Assembly: GCA_026260175.1 (NCBI GenBank)
Contig: JAKCWW010000107.1
Span: 1-64,000, forward strand
Direction: 5' to 3'
From: Reticulitermes lucifugus
Lineage: Eukaryota; Arthropoda; Insecta; Blattodea; Rhinotermitidae
Length of the DNA: 64,000 nt
Within the stretch, counting starts at the first letter, position 1. Each line of letters opens with the position of its first letter. Below, piece by piece: positions 37,407 to 48,675 of the stretch. The translations under genes and the position numbers were made by a program. Below the pieces are notes generated by a model that was given only the letters and a program-made list of their open reading frames with translations, had not been told where the DNA came from and searched no databases.

Positions 37407-39592
37407 TCATTCAATAGTGCAGGAGTAGCCAGAAATTTATAAATTTTAAATTTTGTGCCATATTTCCTTTTATTGGTAAACACTATCTGACCTGCACCAA
37501 TGCTGCTACGAGCGTTTTTAATTTTCATTTCACGTCCAAACATTAAGAGTTTATGTCATATTTCACGTACCTTAAGTAAACTACTTGTTCTGAAATTCCC
37601 CTATCTTGATCTGCCGTTGCGTTTCATAGACTTTTCTGGAGACCCAATTATTTTAATGTGCAACAAAGTTTACAGGAATTGTAGAAACAAAGAATAATAA
37701 TGGTCCTCAGTTAAATTATCTACTTGTTACATTGTGCGAGATCGGGAGCTCTAAATCGTCTCCACTTGATCTGAAGTGAGCAATCTCTAAGACTTGCAGT
37801 AAATTGCGCAGGAGAATTCATGAAAATGCCGGCAACCACGCACACAGAGAGGGCATTCATACATTACAGTTACTGCGAGCAGAAGATAAATTCGTAATGC
37901 GTGCAGATTTTGCGGAGAAATCTCGGCGGATCGATCAGCTATCCTGATATACGTTGTCACTAAACTGTAATTCTTCGCTCGCTCCAAGCAAGGGGCTGCC
38001 TATTGCTGGATTGCTGCCATTCCAAACTAGATCTTTGTAGCCTAACATTCATTGGGTTCGAAACCCAATCAGACCAACCCTCTACATGAGAAGGAGGAAA
38101 AAATATACAATTTTCTTTTGACCATGCTGGTAAAGCAGATCTTCTTCTACGCAGCTGTGTCCGCATCCTACACGGCAAAGACCAATGGCCCTCCCGAATT
38201 TCACATATTTACTCTCCAGTGGTGACATATAAGCCTTTCGTATGAGAAATAATTTTATTAGAAGTTTCGCTCAGAATCAAAATTTCGCTTTCACAAATTT
38301 ATCTAACCTTTGACCGAAGACAAGTGTGACTTTCTCAGCTTTAAATTTGGACTTTTTTTTCGAAACATAACGTAATCAAAATTCAATAAATTAAATTTAC
38401 GTAATGTCCCCTAAAACTGGTCAGCCAGTGACAGATAACCCTCTTCAATTATCAGACCATTCAAGGAAAGCCAAGGCACATTTCTAAGAAATGTCACTCT
38501 GAAGGAGACATAGTGATGTGACGGCTTAAACAAAGCCTATAGCACACCGACGGTAGCCCAACGACACGTTTTTAATCTCTAGTTTAGAAAAATATAGTTG
38601 TGATTACATGCATGTGTTACTAGCCTATAAGATTTTAATGTAACATCTGGGATCCAATTTCCATCTTAGTTCCCCTCCACACTTATAAAAACACGCCCAT
38701 GTCATGCGAGCATGCCGGTTTTAACAACACTCATATGTCGTTTGTTTTGATAATTGGGGAATTTGATATTATTTTAAAATTTCGTCAGATCTCTAATATA
38801 CCGGATGAAGATAACAGTAATTTGTAACATGAGATGATGATTTAAGGGAACCCTGAAGTTAATGTCGATAGGTTCAAATGTTTTGAGGTTTTAATAAACA
38901 GAATAATGTATGGAGATTCTGGCGTGTTATGCTACACTACCAGATAAACACAATCTTTAAAATTCGAAAGATATCAGATGCTATAAACTTCTGTACTCAT
39001 CACTGATTTTCCCTTACATGGATGATACAGACTTGTTGTTAACTACCACCCAATACCAATTATCATTATTTCACTTAGAAATTTATAAACAGACACATGC
39101 GAAATTAACATACTTCAATATCCGCCATCTGTTTTACTTGTAGTAAAGAAACAATTGCATAGTATCCAAAAAAAGCCGTTAACCTTTGTCAGTGGAAAAG
39201 AATAAACAGTGCAGAGAGTCACGCTCAGACATTAAGTTTGCGATGATATCACAGTGGTCACAGATATAAATGCGTTGGTTACTAAATGAATTACACATTG
39301 CTCAAAATGAACACTTTAAAAAAAACAGTTTTGTCGTGCAAACATGTACATTTTTTTCTATCGTGAAGTAAGCTTCAAAACCTTATCTCATTGGTATTGT
39401 ATATAAACAGTCCCTGTGTGCCAGTTTCCGTATTGCGGTTACAGACGTTTTGAACTGCAGCTATAAAACTAGAACATGCGTAATGGATATCCTTAAAACC
39501 CTAGTGTTGAAACATTGCCCGTTTCTTCTTTGATAGCAATTATCGGTAAGTGAACTTTAGTATTAGATCAATACGCGTTCAACGACTGGAAA

Positions 39593-39610
39593 TATATATA
39601 TATATATATA
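39593..39610. repeat. AT dinucleotide microsatellite
   Basis: Nine consecutive AT/TA dinucleotides. Confidence 0.9.
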
Positions 39611-41355
39611 CTACATCAATATATCGGAAAGTAAATCTGCAGGTGGTGGTACCATTACACTATTCTTTCGTTACACTGAAAAACACACAAAATATTGTAT
39701 GTCTTATATCTCTACAAACATTATTTGATGTACATATAAATTTGGTATTCTTGTGATTCTGACTCAAAATTGTTCCTGTCTCTACTTTCATTCAGCTTAT
39801 GATCTTCACTGTACTTGCTGCACAGACATTATTTTACTTGACATAACGTTCTTATGGCGTGCATAGATAATATATGGGCCAGCGCTAGAATTCTGAATTT
39901 ACATTTTTCAGGCATAGGAGATGTGAATTTTTTCATCCATTTACCTCTATCCATAGGCACCATATACTGAAACATTTCATAAATGGAATAACATGAATGT
40001 ACTAGGTTCCTTTACCTCCTGCCTGCGTCTCTTGGTTAAAGTGTCACATGATAAATGCTCCGTTTGTTCCAATTTATTGCTGTACACATGTATGTGTCCG
40101 AATAATTCCACACGTAAAGATAATGTCAGCATTTCAGATAAGAAAAGAACATTCACGTCTACACTTGCACGGTATATGTTCCACAACAAAACGACATAAT
40201 GTGTTTGTTCTCATATGTCATTAGAAGTACGTAAAAGCATACGCCACTCATTAGTGACAACATTTAACATGAAATCTAATCCCTTTCCGGACAAAATTTT
40301 TGCGTGTTTACTGTTGGACCTGCATAGTCAATAAACTTTCTCCTTCCGATGTCACACATAAATTAAATTTCCTTACTGTGTCTGTGACAGTACCAAGTGA
40401 TTCTACTGCCACTTATTGTCACTGTGCTTTCTTTCGACTTAGGAGCGCATTGCAATCTCTAAATTAAAATATTCCAAATGTTGGTAAATTTTTCTCCATG
40501 CTGCAAATATTGACGTGTTAAAACAAAAATAATTTATCTTTATAAAATTCCAAGAAACTACTCCAAAGCTTGACACAGTTCACTGCACAGGAATTTAAAA
40601 GTAATAATTTTGTTAAAATATTTCAATCGTGCATGCGAATCCCACATCCCACACAGTTTGCTGTATTGTTCTTACTGACAGCACACGACTTAACCGTCGC
40701 ACCCGATTCTTAAAGGACTTCTTTTTTGACCAAATAAGTACCACGCAATGAAACGTGTATGGGACTGGAGATACATCACTTATGCTTTACTAACAAGGGC
40801 ATTATAACAAGAAATGTAGGTGAGTTATCAGCTTCAAACTCCTGCTGTTTTAATGTTTCCAGGTGTTCATAATGCAGGAGGGTTGGTGGGTTTCAGAGAC
40901 AGGTAGTGGAGACAACATTGCTTGCTGCCGCAACACTCGATGGTCCAGCCCCATTGCCTAGTCACCACAATGGCTGAGCTGCGTTGGCTTTCTTTTTTTT
41001 CCCATTTCATTTAATTATGTTTTATTTGATTACGCTTGGCAAACTAAAACCAAAATTCCTTATGAAACTTCGTAGGAAGTGCATTTCTGTAAGTTTCTGA
41101 AGACAGATACGAAACAGTTACTTGTAAACGGATAGTTTGCGGAAATTATAAGAAAATACTAAGAAAGCATTCCAAGATTCCATTTGTTGTTTCTCTCAGT
41201 ATAGATGATAAGGGAAGAGATGTAAGTTTAAGAACATTTAAGTACTACTTCAGAAGGGCAGTTCCTTTAATTAAGAAGCTTGAAATCGTAGACAAAAGCC
41301 TGGAAACCCCCAGAGAACAGGGCATTAATTTGGCCTAGAGCAAGCACGTACTTAC

Positions 41356-41564
41356 CGATAATGGTGAGGTTTATTTTGAGATTTCGTGTTGGAGTGTTAC
41401 GGAAGTCGACACGACACCGGTACATCCCTTCGTCGGACAGAGCGACGTCATCCACTAGGAGCTGAGCTGGAGTGGACGCTGTCCTGAAGTAAGCTCTCGT
41501 TCCAAATGCCGTCGGGGCGGACCACAGTTTGGCTTGACCAAATTGACGCCCTCTCACATCGAAA
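41356..41564 (-). CDS. Sidestep-family Ig receptor, second visible coding exon (rest of Ig domain 1)
   Basis: This 209-bp exon encodes 69 full codons. The acceptor TTCTTTTACGTCACAG ends at 41565 and the donor is ATCG|GTAAGT at 41356/41355. It enters in phase 2 (one base completes Ser) and leaves in phase 1. The product reads [20 protein letters not shown], then the GTRAYFRT strand, then [20 protein letters not shown], and ends [14 protein letters not shown]. The DEGMYRC box carries the second Ig cysteine (residue 50 of the exon) that would bond to the first cysteine in the 52-kb exon. INLT is an N-glycosylation site. [22 protein letters not shown] and RNLKINLT are strongly conserved in Sidestep proteins. 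Most of this exon lies in an open frame that starts at an internal Met and runs past the donor; that Met is not a translation start. Confidence 0.95.
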
Positions 41565-41957
41565 CTGTGACGTAAAAGAAGAAATGAAGCATCTTAATGC
41601 AAACGTTACTTTATACTACGAGGTCCCTCCCGTCAACACGGCCTAGCATTTTCTTAGATTAGAATTTTCCGCAAACTTAAACTTCTTTACAAAGTATTGG
41701 CACTCATACAAACAAAGCCTAATTCTGGAATAATTCACACTCTTGTCACGAATGGTACAATTTACCAAATCTTACTGTTAATTAAATTGTTGTTAACAAA
41801 TTTTAAATACTATGATGTACGTATCTTTCAAATGGACATTGCACGTTACAAATATCATTAAAAGAAAATTATATCATATAAAGTCCGCCTGGCCAATCAC
41901 ATTTTGTATGGGGTAAATGCCAGTACCAGCCTTAACGTAGGGTGAGTGATATTTCTC

Positions 41958-42250
41958 CATTCCCGATGGCCGTGCGATCTAAGGCTTAGGTCTGAAGAAC
42001 CTTAGTTACTGGGATCGCAGGTTCGAATTACGCTGACGGCATGGATATTTGTCTCTTTTGTTTGCTGTCTGTTGTTTAGGTAACTGCCTCTAGGACGAGG
42101 AGTCTACCGTGTGTGTGTTTGTGTATGTGTGTGTGTGTGTGTGTGCCACTGTGTGCCACTGTGTGCCACTGTGTGCCACTGTATATGATGTAGAGTCCTC
42201 AACAATGAGGCGGCATAGGCCTAAGCTGGGCTGTAGCGCAACAGAAAAGA
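41958..42250 (+). mobile_element. tRNA-derived SINE, family A, copy 4 (diverged)
   Basis: Family landmarks are GATGGCCGTGCGATCTAAGG, B box AGGTTCGAATTACG, GGCATGGATATTTGTCTCTT, the decayed GACGAGGAGTCTACC block, and a CAACAATGAGGCGGC block near the end. The interior carries a TG microsatellite and a 10-bp tandem repeat not found in the other copies, so the element has been expanded after insertion. I could not identify target-site duplications. Confidence 0.8.
42109..42183. repeat. TG microsatellite and 10-bp tandem repeat inside the SINE
   Basis: An imperfect (TG)n run is followed by four perfect units of TGTGTGCCAC at 42141-42180 and a partial unit. The 10-bp unit looks like a microsatellite slice duplicated together with the adjoining CCAC. 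Confidence 0.93.
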
Positions 42251-43388
42251 AAGTCTTATTTGTTAAGGTCAGTTTCATTTACCCAATTGATGTCCGCATG
42301 CAACAACTTAAATTCAATTAAAATGACTTGAACCCCATTAATAAATCACACTGCCCCTCAGCGAATCTTTCATTATTAAGTAGACGCTATGTAGTAAGAT
42401 TATTCCGTACTGACTGGCATTTTTCCTTGATTGTCACGACCATCAGAAACTTTAAGGTGCATTACGTAAATCTCTGTGAAAAATAAGCATATAAATTGTA
42501 ACGGAGGTCCAAAATTTTATAAACCTAAAGTAATGTGAGTTCTATACTGCTGCCCATCAACGTAAAATCAGATATAATACTGAACATATATCTCGTAATA
42601 CTTAATGAGTTTATATGGACAATCGCCACCATTTCGAACATAATAATAGCAGTAATAGTGACTGGAAGGTCTATTGCTTTCTTTAAAATGTTTATAGTTA
42701 TTGAGCTCTTCACGAATTTGCCTACTTTCTGAAAAACAAGTTTCGTTATTGTTTACAAGAAGCTTATCAATAAATCCTATCCTCATAGAGTTAACTCCTT
42801 CAATATCGGTTTCTCTTAAATCTATTTCATATTAGCCTATAATAGTAATTATTATTATTATATTCATTTTGAAGTACTTCAGAAGATTAATAAATCAGCA
42901 TAAGGCAAATAATGTAAAAAATGTAAATAAAATATTAAAAATTGAAAGTATATATTGAATGAGACAAGGAAATATAACTATATGGAGCAAGAGTCCTTTT
43001 CGAGAAGCTAAAGTTCCTAGAGGTGGTTACGAAATTCACTGCAATTCATGCAGAGATAAGGGCCATTATCCTCTTTACAAAACCCAGCTAGAGGTTATCT
43101 ACCCCGGGACACATAAACCCTTTCCACGCCCTTCCATCCTATTTCTTTGAAATCAATTGTATTTACTAGCGAACCTAGGTTTTTCAAGTGGACTCTTTCC
43201 TTCATATTTACCCAGAAAAACCAATTAGGGATCTCTGTTTCCTCATATGCGTGTCACATGCCCACATCCACCACATAAAACAGAAAGCAAATAGATAGTT
43301 TTATATACTTTAAGTTTTTAAATGGCAGATGAGACGATAAAGGTATATTTCCAGTGGACAGTCAAGTGGCAAATAACATAAACAACAC

Positions 43389-43411
43389 AATAATAATAAT
43401 AATAATAATAG
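43389..43411. repeat. AAT trinucleotide microsatellite
   Basis: Seven to eight AAT units in a row. Confidence 0.9.
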
Positions 43412-43578
43412 GTATCATTTTCCCTACGTTGAAAACAGGAGCTCAGAAATATTGCAAATAATTTTCCTTATACGTCGGGCGAGACAGGAATAAATATGGG
43501 AAGTTTGAGTTTTTGAGAACAGTTCTGAAGAAGATTAAGTCTTCTGTGATGTTACGCCTTGTCGATTAGCAGAGAGTT

Positions 43579-43619
43579 ACCGACGTTCGGGAGAATCTTA
43601 GTAATTTCATCTTCAGGGT
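43579..43619 (-). repeat. Hammerhead-like module, copy 5 (minus)
   Basis: Read on the minus strand, the order is ACC, CTGAAGA, a 21-nt spacer, GA, ACGT, C, GGT. The ACC and GGT arms pair over 3 bp. One A is missing from the GAAA box, so this copy would not be active. The ACGT-C-GGTAA ending matches the 3.2-kb copy, suggesting both belong to one subfamily. Confidence 0.3.
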
Positions 43620-44579
43620 GAATTGACCAGGAGGTACTTCTTGCAATGCAATCCTTGAAAATATTAATAACTATTTGCTGATCGACACAGCTTAACATCC
43701 CAGGACAGTTAAATCCTTAGGAACAAACATCTTTGGAAGAGTGGAGAGGAAATTGAGAATGTTTTGTATTATAAATTACGTAAGTGAATTAATTAACGGA
43801 TAAATAATTAAATGTATGAATGATGTCTATTTGCCACATTTTTCAGAAGATTATGTACGCTAATGTGAGGTTACAAAGTACTTTCACTTCCTCCTTGCAT
43901 AGGAGACTGTTATGAAGTCAATTTATAGAATAATGCCAAATTTTAGAATTTGGAAAAAAACAATGTACAGATCTATTTAAATGAAAGAATGTGCATGCTG
44001 TATAATTTCATATTGCGAAACCTGTGTTATTTAGTAAGTATTGTTTGTTCTTTGTGAAGGTGGGAACAATTGTCCTGCGATAATCTGAATACCTGAGTGT
44101 CTATAACAGATTGAGAAATGCAAAGTCAGCAACGCTGGAGGTCACTGTGAGATCATTTGAAGTCCTCAGGGTTTAGATATGCTCCGCGGTTACTATAAAA
44201 TAAATAATAAGGACAAAGGTTATTAATAAACAGGAATAAATGAGGAAATTAATAGTGATAGAAATTCCATTCGAATGACATAAACAATAGGAGGACAGGT
44301 ACATATGTTTCTATTTAACATACAAGGCGCGACAATTACACGTGGCTTTATGCAAAAATCACAAATGCTGAGTAAATTGAAGTAACAGAGACCAGAAGTC
44401 TGGACACTGAAAAATGGTAGAGTGACGTACCTAGCACTCCTACCTCTAACATCAAACCCTGTGTATTTACTTTGTCTCTGTTGTTTCTCACAGTTAGCAC
44501 GTCCATGAAAATAAAAAATGCTTACAGAATTGCAAAAGTTCGATTATTTGGCAATTTTGTTGACAGACAAAATATCGAC

Positions 44580-44725
44580 TATCGATTCATGGCCGGAGGG
44601 TGCCGTGCCTGCTTTATACATAACATGCACGCAGGACGTCGGCGCTGGTGTCGGAAACGCCGCGGGTTGCATAACACGCAGGAAACACAGCGCTTCCGGC
44701 ACAGCCACGGATGAAGGCTCGTCAC
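44580..44725. other. CpG-rich patch
   Basis: This roughly 150-bp stretch is much richer in G, C and CpG than its surroundings (for example GACGTCGGCGCTGG and ACGCCGCGGG). Two plus-strand frames are open across it, which is expected because stop codons are AT-rich. There is no recognisable protein and no adjacent promoter motif. It could be a mobile-element end, a regulatory patch or simply a local composition island. Confidence 0.5.
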
Positions 44726-44729
44726 AGAT

Positions 44730-44960
44730 GTAGCAGCCTACATGAAAGGCAGTGCGCTAGCAAGTCACAGAGGAGGCCGTCTGATATGCAGTACCTCCGA
44801 ATAAAGGCTGGTCAGGTCGAATCAATGCAGTACACTAGGAATAGAGAAGAGGCGAATGTCTTTACGGCATGTCAATAACCCCGTCAGAACTGCACCACAC
44901 GAAATGCAGTACGGTAGAAACACAGTGAAAGACATGTATGTCACACTAATGACTAGTCTA
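44730..44960. repeat. Degenerate tandem array, about 40-bp period
   Basis: The word ATGCAGTAC occurs at 44785, 44825 and 44904, and a related GGCAGTGCG at about 44743, giving spacings close to multiples of 40 bp. Around them GAATAAAGGCTGGTC, GGAATAGAGAAG and GTAGAAACACAG look like versions of one unit. Roughly six worn units would fit. It directly follows the CpG-rich patch and precedes copy 2 of the 500-bp repeat. Confidence 0.5.
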
Positions 44961-45060
44961 ACACGAAGGCCTGTAGTATGCTACTCGTAGTAGTACATAG
45001 AGGCTATGTACGTATAACGTGACATTGTGGGGCGTTCGCTTAACCATTGTTGTCGTGGAA

Positions 45061-45545
45061 AGCAATAAGTATTAAATATTATCAGTGTGTGTCTGTATTC
45101 TGGCCTTAGTTATCCGGCATGCAAAGCGCATGCGCCTTATTGTATTGTCATCTGTAGCCTGTCTGGCTCTAACATATTTTCCCCATTATCTCGTAAACAG
45201 TACAATTTTCGAAACGTTTGAATATAAATGTACTTTTTGATTTTCTAAAAAACTTTGTCTGAAACATACCTTATTCAAAGAAGAACTCAGTGAGGTATTA
45301 TCACAAATGCACATAGGGTATTTACGTAAAGTACCCTTTATTCTTCTTAGATTTTAATCAAGCTTACATTTTTCAACAGATGTTTCTAGACATACTCAAA
45401 CATCTAATTTCCTAAAATTCCTTCCAGAGGGAGCCGAGTTGTTCCATACGGACGGACAGACAGAAAGACATGCTGATGAAGATAATAGTTGCTTTTCGCA
45501 ATTTTGCGAAAGCGCCTATAAACGGGAATTTCATCCAGAGCATGT
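45061..45545 (+). repeat. Dispersed ~500-bp repeat, copy 2
   Basis: Homologous to 10118-10630 in the same orientation. Shared runs include TGTCTGTATTC, ATCCGGCATGCAAAGC, ATTGTCATCTGTAGC, GAGTTGTTCCATACGGACGG and TTGCTTTTCGCA. Neither copy keeps a common ORF. The flanks before 45061 and 10118 are unrelated, which places the left end of the element near there. The right end lies near the TTTTGCGAAA palindrome. Confidence 0.8.
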
Positions 45546-47234
45546 CAAATAAATTCAGTTTAGAGCTGCAGTTCACGACCTCTATACAAGAACATACCGA
45601 AATCCTGCAATAAGCTGAGAAGATGGAGTAGGTTGTTTATAGTTTTTCAATAAGAAATCATTAGAGCTCTACACCACATGTGGCAACTATACTGCGCTTG
45701 AAACTCTGAAGCCGTATACAAAACTTATTGCTCTATATTAAAGTCCTCACAGAGCTGTACCTACAACGTTTAGCAATAAAACGGCAAGAGCATTTCTGAA
45801 TTACTCGCGGCCAGTCAATAAACTTTATTTATTAAAATACAGTTTTTGAAATTCATAAATTATATATTGCGCAACATAATACTGCGAAGATGAACGTAAC
45901 AGACATGATAATCTATGGTCAATTTTTAGCTGCAATTGAAGTATTTTTTAATATGGACCAGGGGAAAACACTGATAACTTTAACTCCGAGCTCTGTGTCG
46001 ATGTTTAGATTTCGGATCTCTTTAGTAAGAATGAAAGTAACTTAATAACTTCAGAATGGCTTTGAACAGGCTCAAGTAAAGAATTAAATTACATTTCTAG
46101 TCTAAACTGCCGAAGCCAACGACATTTTTCGTTGGATTTAGGCTGCGAATTGTAATAACTGGAAGGACAAAATGTGGTGCATAATTCCAAAAAAACGCGA
46201 AAAATACACGTCCAGAAGTAAACATCTCCAGCAGGACAAATATCCAGCAACCCCACATTAAAAAGGGTACACCCTGAAATGGAAGCACTTCGAAGTGAAC
46301 ACACAGCCATGGCACCATAAATTCAGGCAGACACACCTCTAAATAACGTCCACACGGACACATCTCTGGACGGACACACTTTCAAAAGAATATACACTTA
46401 TACGAATAAACTTCCAGGCTGACATTACCGCTAGTTCGTTGGCTGCGTGAATAGAATTTGTCGGGTATCTAAGTAACTGCACTTCTGGTCAAACGTTAAT
46501 GAAATTCAACCGTGAGTTTTCCGTTCCTGTCCGATGTTATCTACCTGAAGCAGTTGTGAAATTAACCCCTCGCACAGGGCTAGCCGCGCACTTCACCCTA
46601 CCGCTAATTAACTGAAACGTCATTCCTTGACTTGCCCAAACTTTGTGTTTTTCTTAACTCCCTTCTTAAAGAAATGAAGTTCAGGTTAGATCTTTACTTA
46701 CTCTGACCCTTATGAACATCCAGTCTCTAATCTTTCTGCATGTTACGAAAGTCATATTCAGGAGCAACTGCAGTGATGAACACTTTATTATGATTTAAAC
46801 ATAAGCTGATTTAAACGTAAGCTGTAGTACAAACAGTAACTTTCTTGGGATCTACAAAAACATGAAGCAATGTGTTACTTAGCGTGCATAATCTGGCAGT
46901 AAAAAGTTGTTCTTTACTAAGATAGACATATAAAGACGTAAAAGAGCGACATAAAGATTTCTTCAATAATATAGGGCAAAAAATGGCCAACGTCGGTCCT
47001 TGAATAAGAATCATGAGAACTCGTAAATATATTTTATCCTCATATTCATTGCTTTCACTTCAGAATTGTTTAAATATTTGTCCCAACAAATGTCGCTTTC
47101 TTCCAGGTCATAAAATTTGTTTTATAAAACCCACCCCTAAGGTTTTTCCGATCACATCCAGTGGCTTCTTTCGTTGGCAGTTCACATCTAATGCTCCATT
47201 TAGATCTCTACAGAACTAACCAACCATCTAAATT

Positions 47235-47257
47235 ACTAACTAACTAACTAACCAACT
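47235..47257. repeat. ACTA/AACT tetranucleotide microsatellite
   Basis: About five units of CTAA, the last one altered to CCAA. Confidence 0.85.
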
Positions 47258-47379
47258 TAATGGAGATACGAAAGAAATTCCGCGCTTTTTACGTAAACCG
47301 AAGTTTCATGACAGACTGTCACTTGCTTTATTTTGAACCAGTTCAATTCAGTACACTCCCTACTAGTCTATTTCATTAC

Positions 47380-47690
47380 GCTTCAATTTATTCTTACTCT
47401 CCCATTTGACCTTAGATATTCCAGCAAATTTTTTTAGGTTTCTCACCAACATATTATGTAGGTTTTACTGTCCCTCCCCGCAATAGCCAAGTGCTCTGCC
47501 CATTCCATCCTCCTCGATCTTCAACCCAATTAAACTTTGCAATGCGTACAAACCATTAAGGTAGTTATCATGCACTTTTTTCAGCTTCCTGCTACTTCTT
47601 TCTCTGTTCTCGAAAGCCTGTATTCTTCCCGCAGTGTGAGAGACCACGTCTCACACTCCAATAACAAATGTTCAAAATACGTCTCTTTAT
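47380..47690 (-). mobile_element. Decayed non-LTR retrotransposon 3' tail (minus strand)
   Basis: Minus-strand frames read CETWSLTLREEYRL, then, after shifts, LKKVHDNYLNGLYAL and SRRMEWAEHLA. This is the order of the usual LINE ORF2 C-terminal tail: CETWSLTLREEHRLRVFENK, then a KLHNxELxxLY segment, then KSRRLRWAGHVA. It is a different tail type from the copies at 11.7 and 17.2 kb. Several frameshifts and stops make it a dead fragment. The 60-codon minus ORF at 47465-47647 is a mixture of these frames and not a gene. Confidence 0.75.
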
Positions 47691-48390
47691 TTTCATTCTT
47701 TGCGCTGTAAAATAACAAAAAATGATACAAAATATTCTGAAATTAATGATAAACGAAATCCCCGATTTGTGTTTTAAACGCTAAAATCGACTCTTAAGTT
47801 GGTCATGTAATCCTTCTGTCTGTCGGCACGTATCAACGTGGCTTCTACTGGACGTATTTTCGTGAAATTTGGTATCGCATACTTTTACAAAAATCTGTCG
47901 GAAAATTCCAAATTCTCTTAATATCGGAAAAAATCGAAAATTTTGCATGATGTCCTAAGTTGTTTTATATCGTTGGCGGCGACATCTGTAGCGCAAAATG
48001 CAAAGTACGTATTGCTTTGCTTTCATGGCAACACTTTCAATATTTGTTATATTTTTACAGCGACATTTTTATCCCATGTCTTTATTAAGATTAAATGGTT
48101 TAACTAAAACACTAAAAATATTTACATTAAATACAATTTCCTAGATTAGGTTTTCGTCCTAAGAAACAATCCTAAGAAAAAGGCAGCTCTTTTAATTCCA
48201 ATATTAACAATTAATAATATTAATAACAGAGGTACTTTGCCTGCAAACAAAACCCAGAAGCAAGGCGAGCTTAAAGGACTTGCATTTCCACATATATGGT
48301 AATGCACAAAACAGCTTACTGCATGTTAGAGTGGGTGCTATAACGGACCTCTCCTACGACAGTTCCCATTCGATTTGTTCCTTATATGGG

Positions 48391-48675
48391 TTTTTTTTCC
48401 TATGGCTCAACAGCCCCTTTTTTTGGGTGCCTAGGCCTCCTCATTCCCGAGGTTTCATGATCACACACATTAGACACACCACACTCGGTAGGACTCCTCT
48501 GGACGAGTGANNNNNNNNNNNNNNNNNNNNNNNNNNNNNNNNNNNNNNNNNNNNNNNNNNNNNNNNNNNNNNNNNNNNNNNNNNNNNNNNNNNNNNNNNN
48601 NNNNNNNNNNNNNNNNNCCTAGTAAGCGAGCGGCCGAAGACCCACGCCTTAGACCGCACGGCCACTGGGATCGGC
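48391..48675 (-). mobile_element. tRNA-derived SINE, family A, copy 5 (minus), with target-site duplication
   Basis: Read on the minus strand, it begins with the head CCGATCCCAGTGGCCGTGCG, continues to TCGCTTACTAGG, is interrupted by a gap (48511-48617), resumes at TCACTCGTCCAGAGGAGTCC and ends in an A-run. CCTTATATGGG flanks it at 48380-48390 and 48676-48686, an 11-bp target-site duplication. The B box lies in the gap. The 107-N gap agrees with the length expected from the intact 8.3-kb copy. Confidence 0.9.
48511..48617. other. Assembly gap (107 N) inside a SINE
   Basis: Unknown bases within SINE copy 5. Both gaps in this window fall in the same repeat family, which suggests repeat collapse during assembly. 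Open frames crossing the gap should be ignored. Confidence 0.97.

Larger units (their letters stand above)
2833..41355 (-). other. 38.5-kb intron of the sidestep-family gene
   Basis: The intron runs from donor ATCG|GTAAGT at 41355 to the acceptor ending TTCCAG at 2833 and is phase 1. It contains a possible nested plus-strand gene (3755-4240), two perfect hairpins, four SINE copies, two retrotransposon tails, one copy of a 500-bp dispersed repeat, a 32-bp minisatellite and several hammerhead-like modules, listed separately. Apart from those, stretches such as 5.7-7.4, 8.6-10.1, 12-15.4, 19.1-21.8, 22-23.6, 24-26.4, 26.5-30.8, 31-32.3, 32.6-37.2 and 37.5-41.3 kb are AT-rich DNA in which I see no gene or recognisable element. 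Large introns between the Ig-domain exons are usual for neuronal cell-surface genes of large-genome insects. Confidence 0.85.

Noticed and set aside
37960-38178. Frame with a GGGTTCGAAACCC motif resembling a B box
   Set aside because: The motif is a simple palindrome and no A box or SINE body could be placed around it.
46089-46363. Two overlapping minus frames at 46.1-46.4 kb
   Set aside because: Both frames are open over the same stretch and neither is recognised; the repeated GGACACAC words on the plus strand suggest a worn repeat and not a gene.
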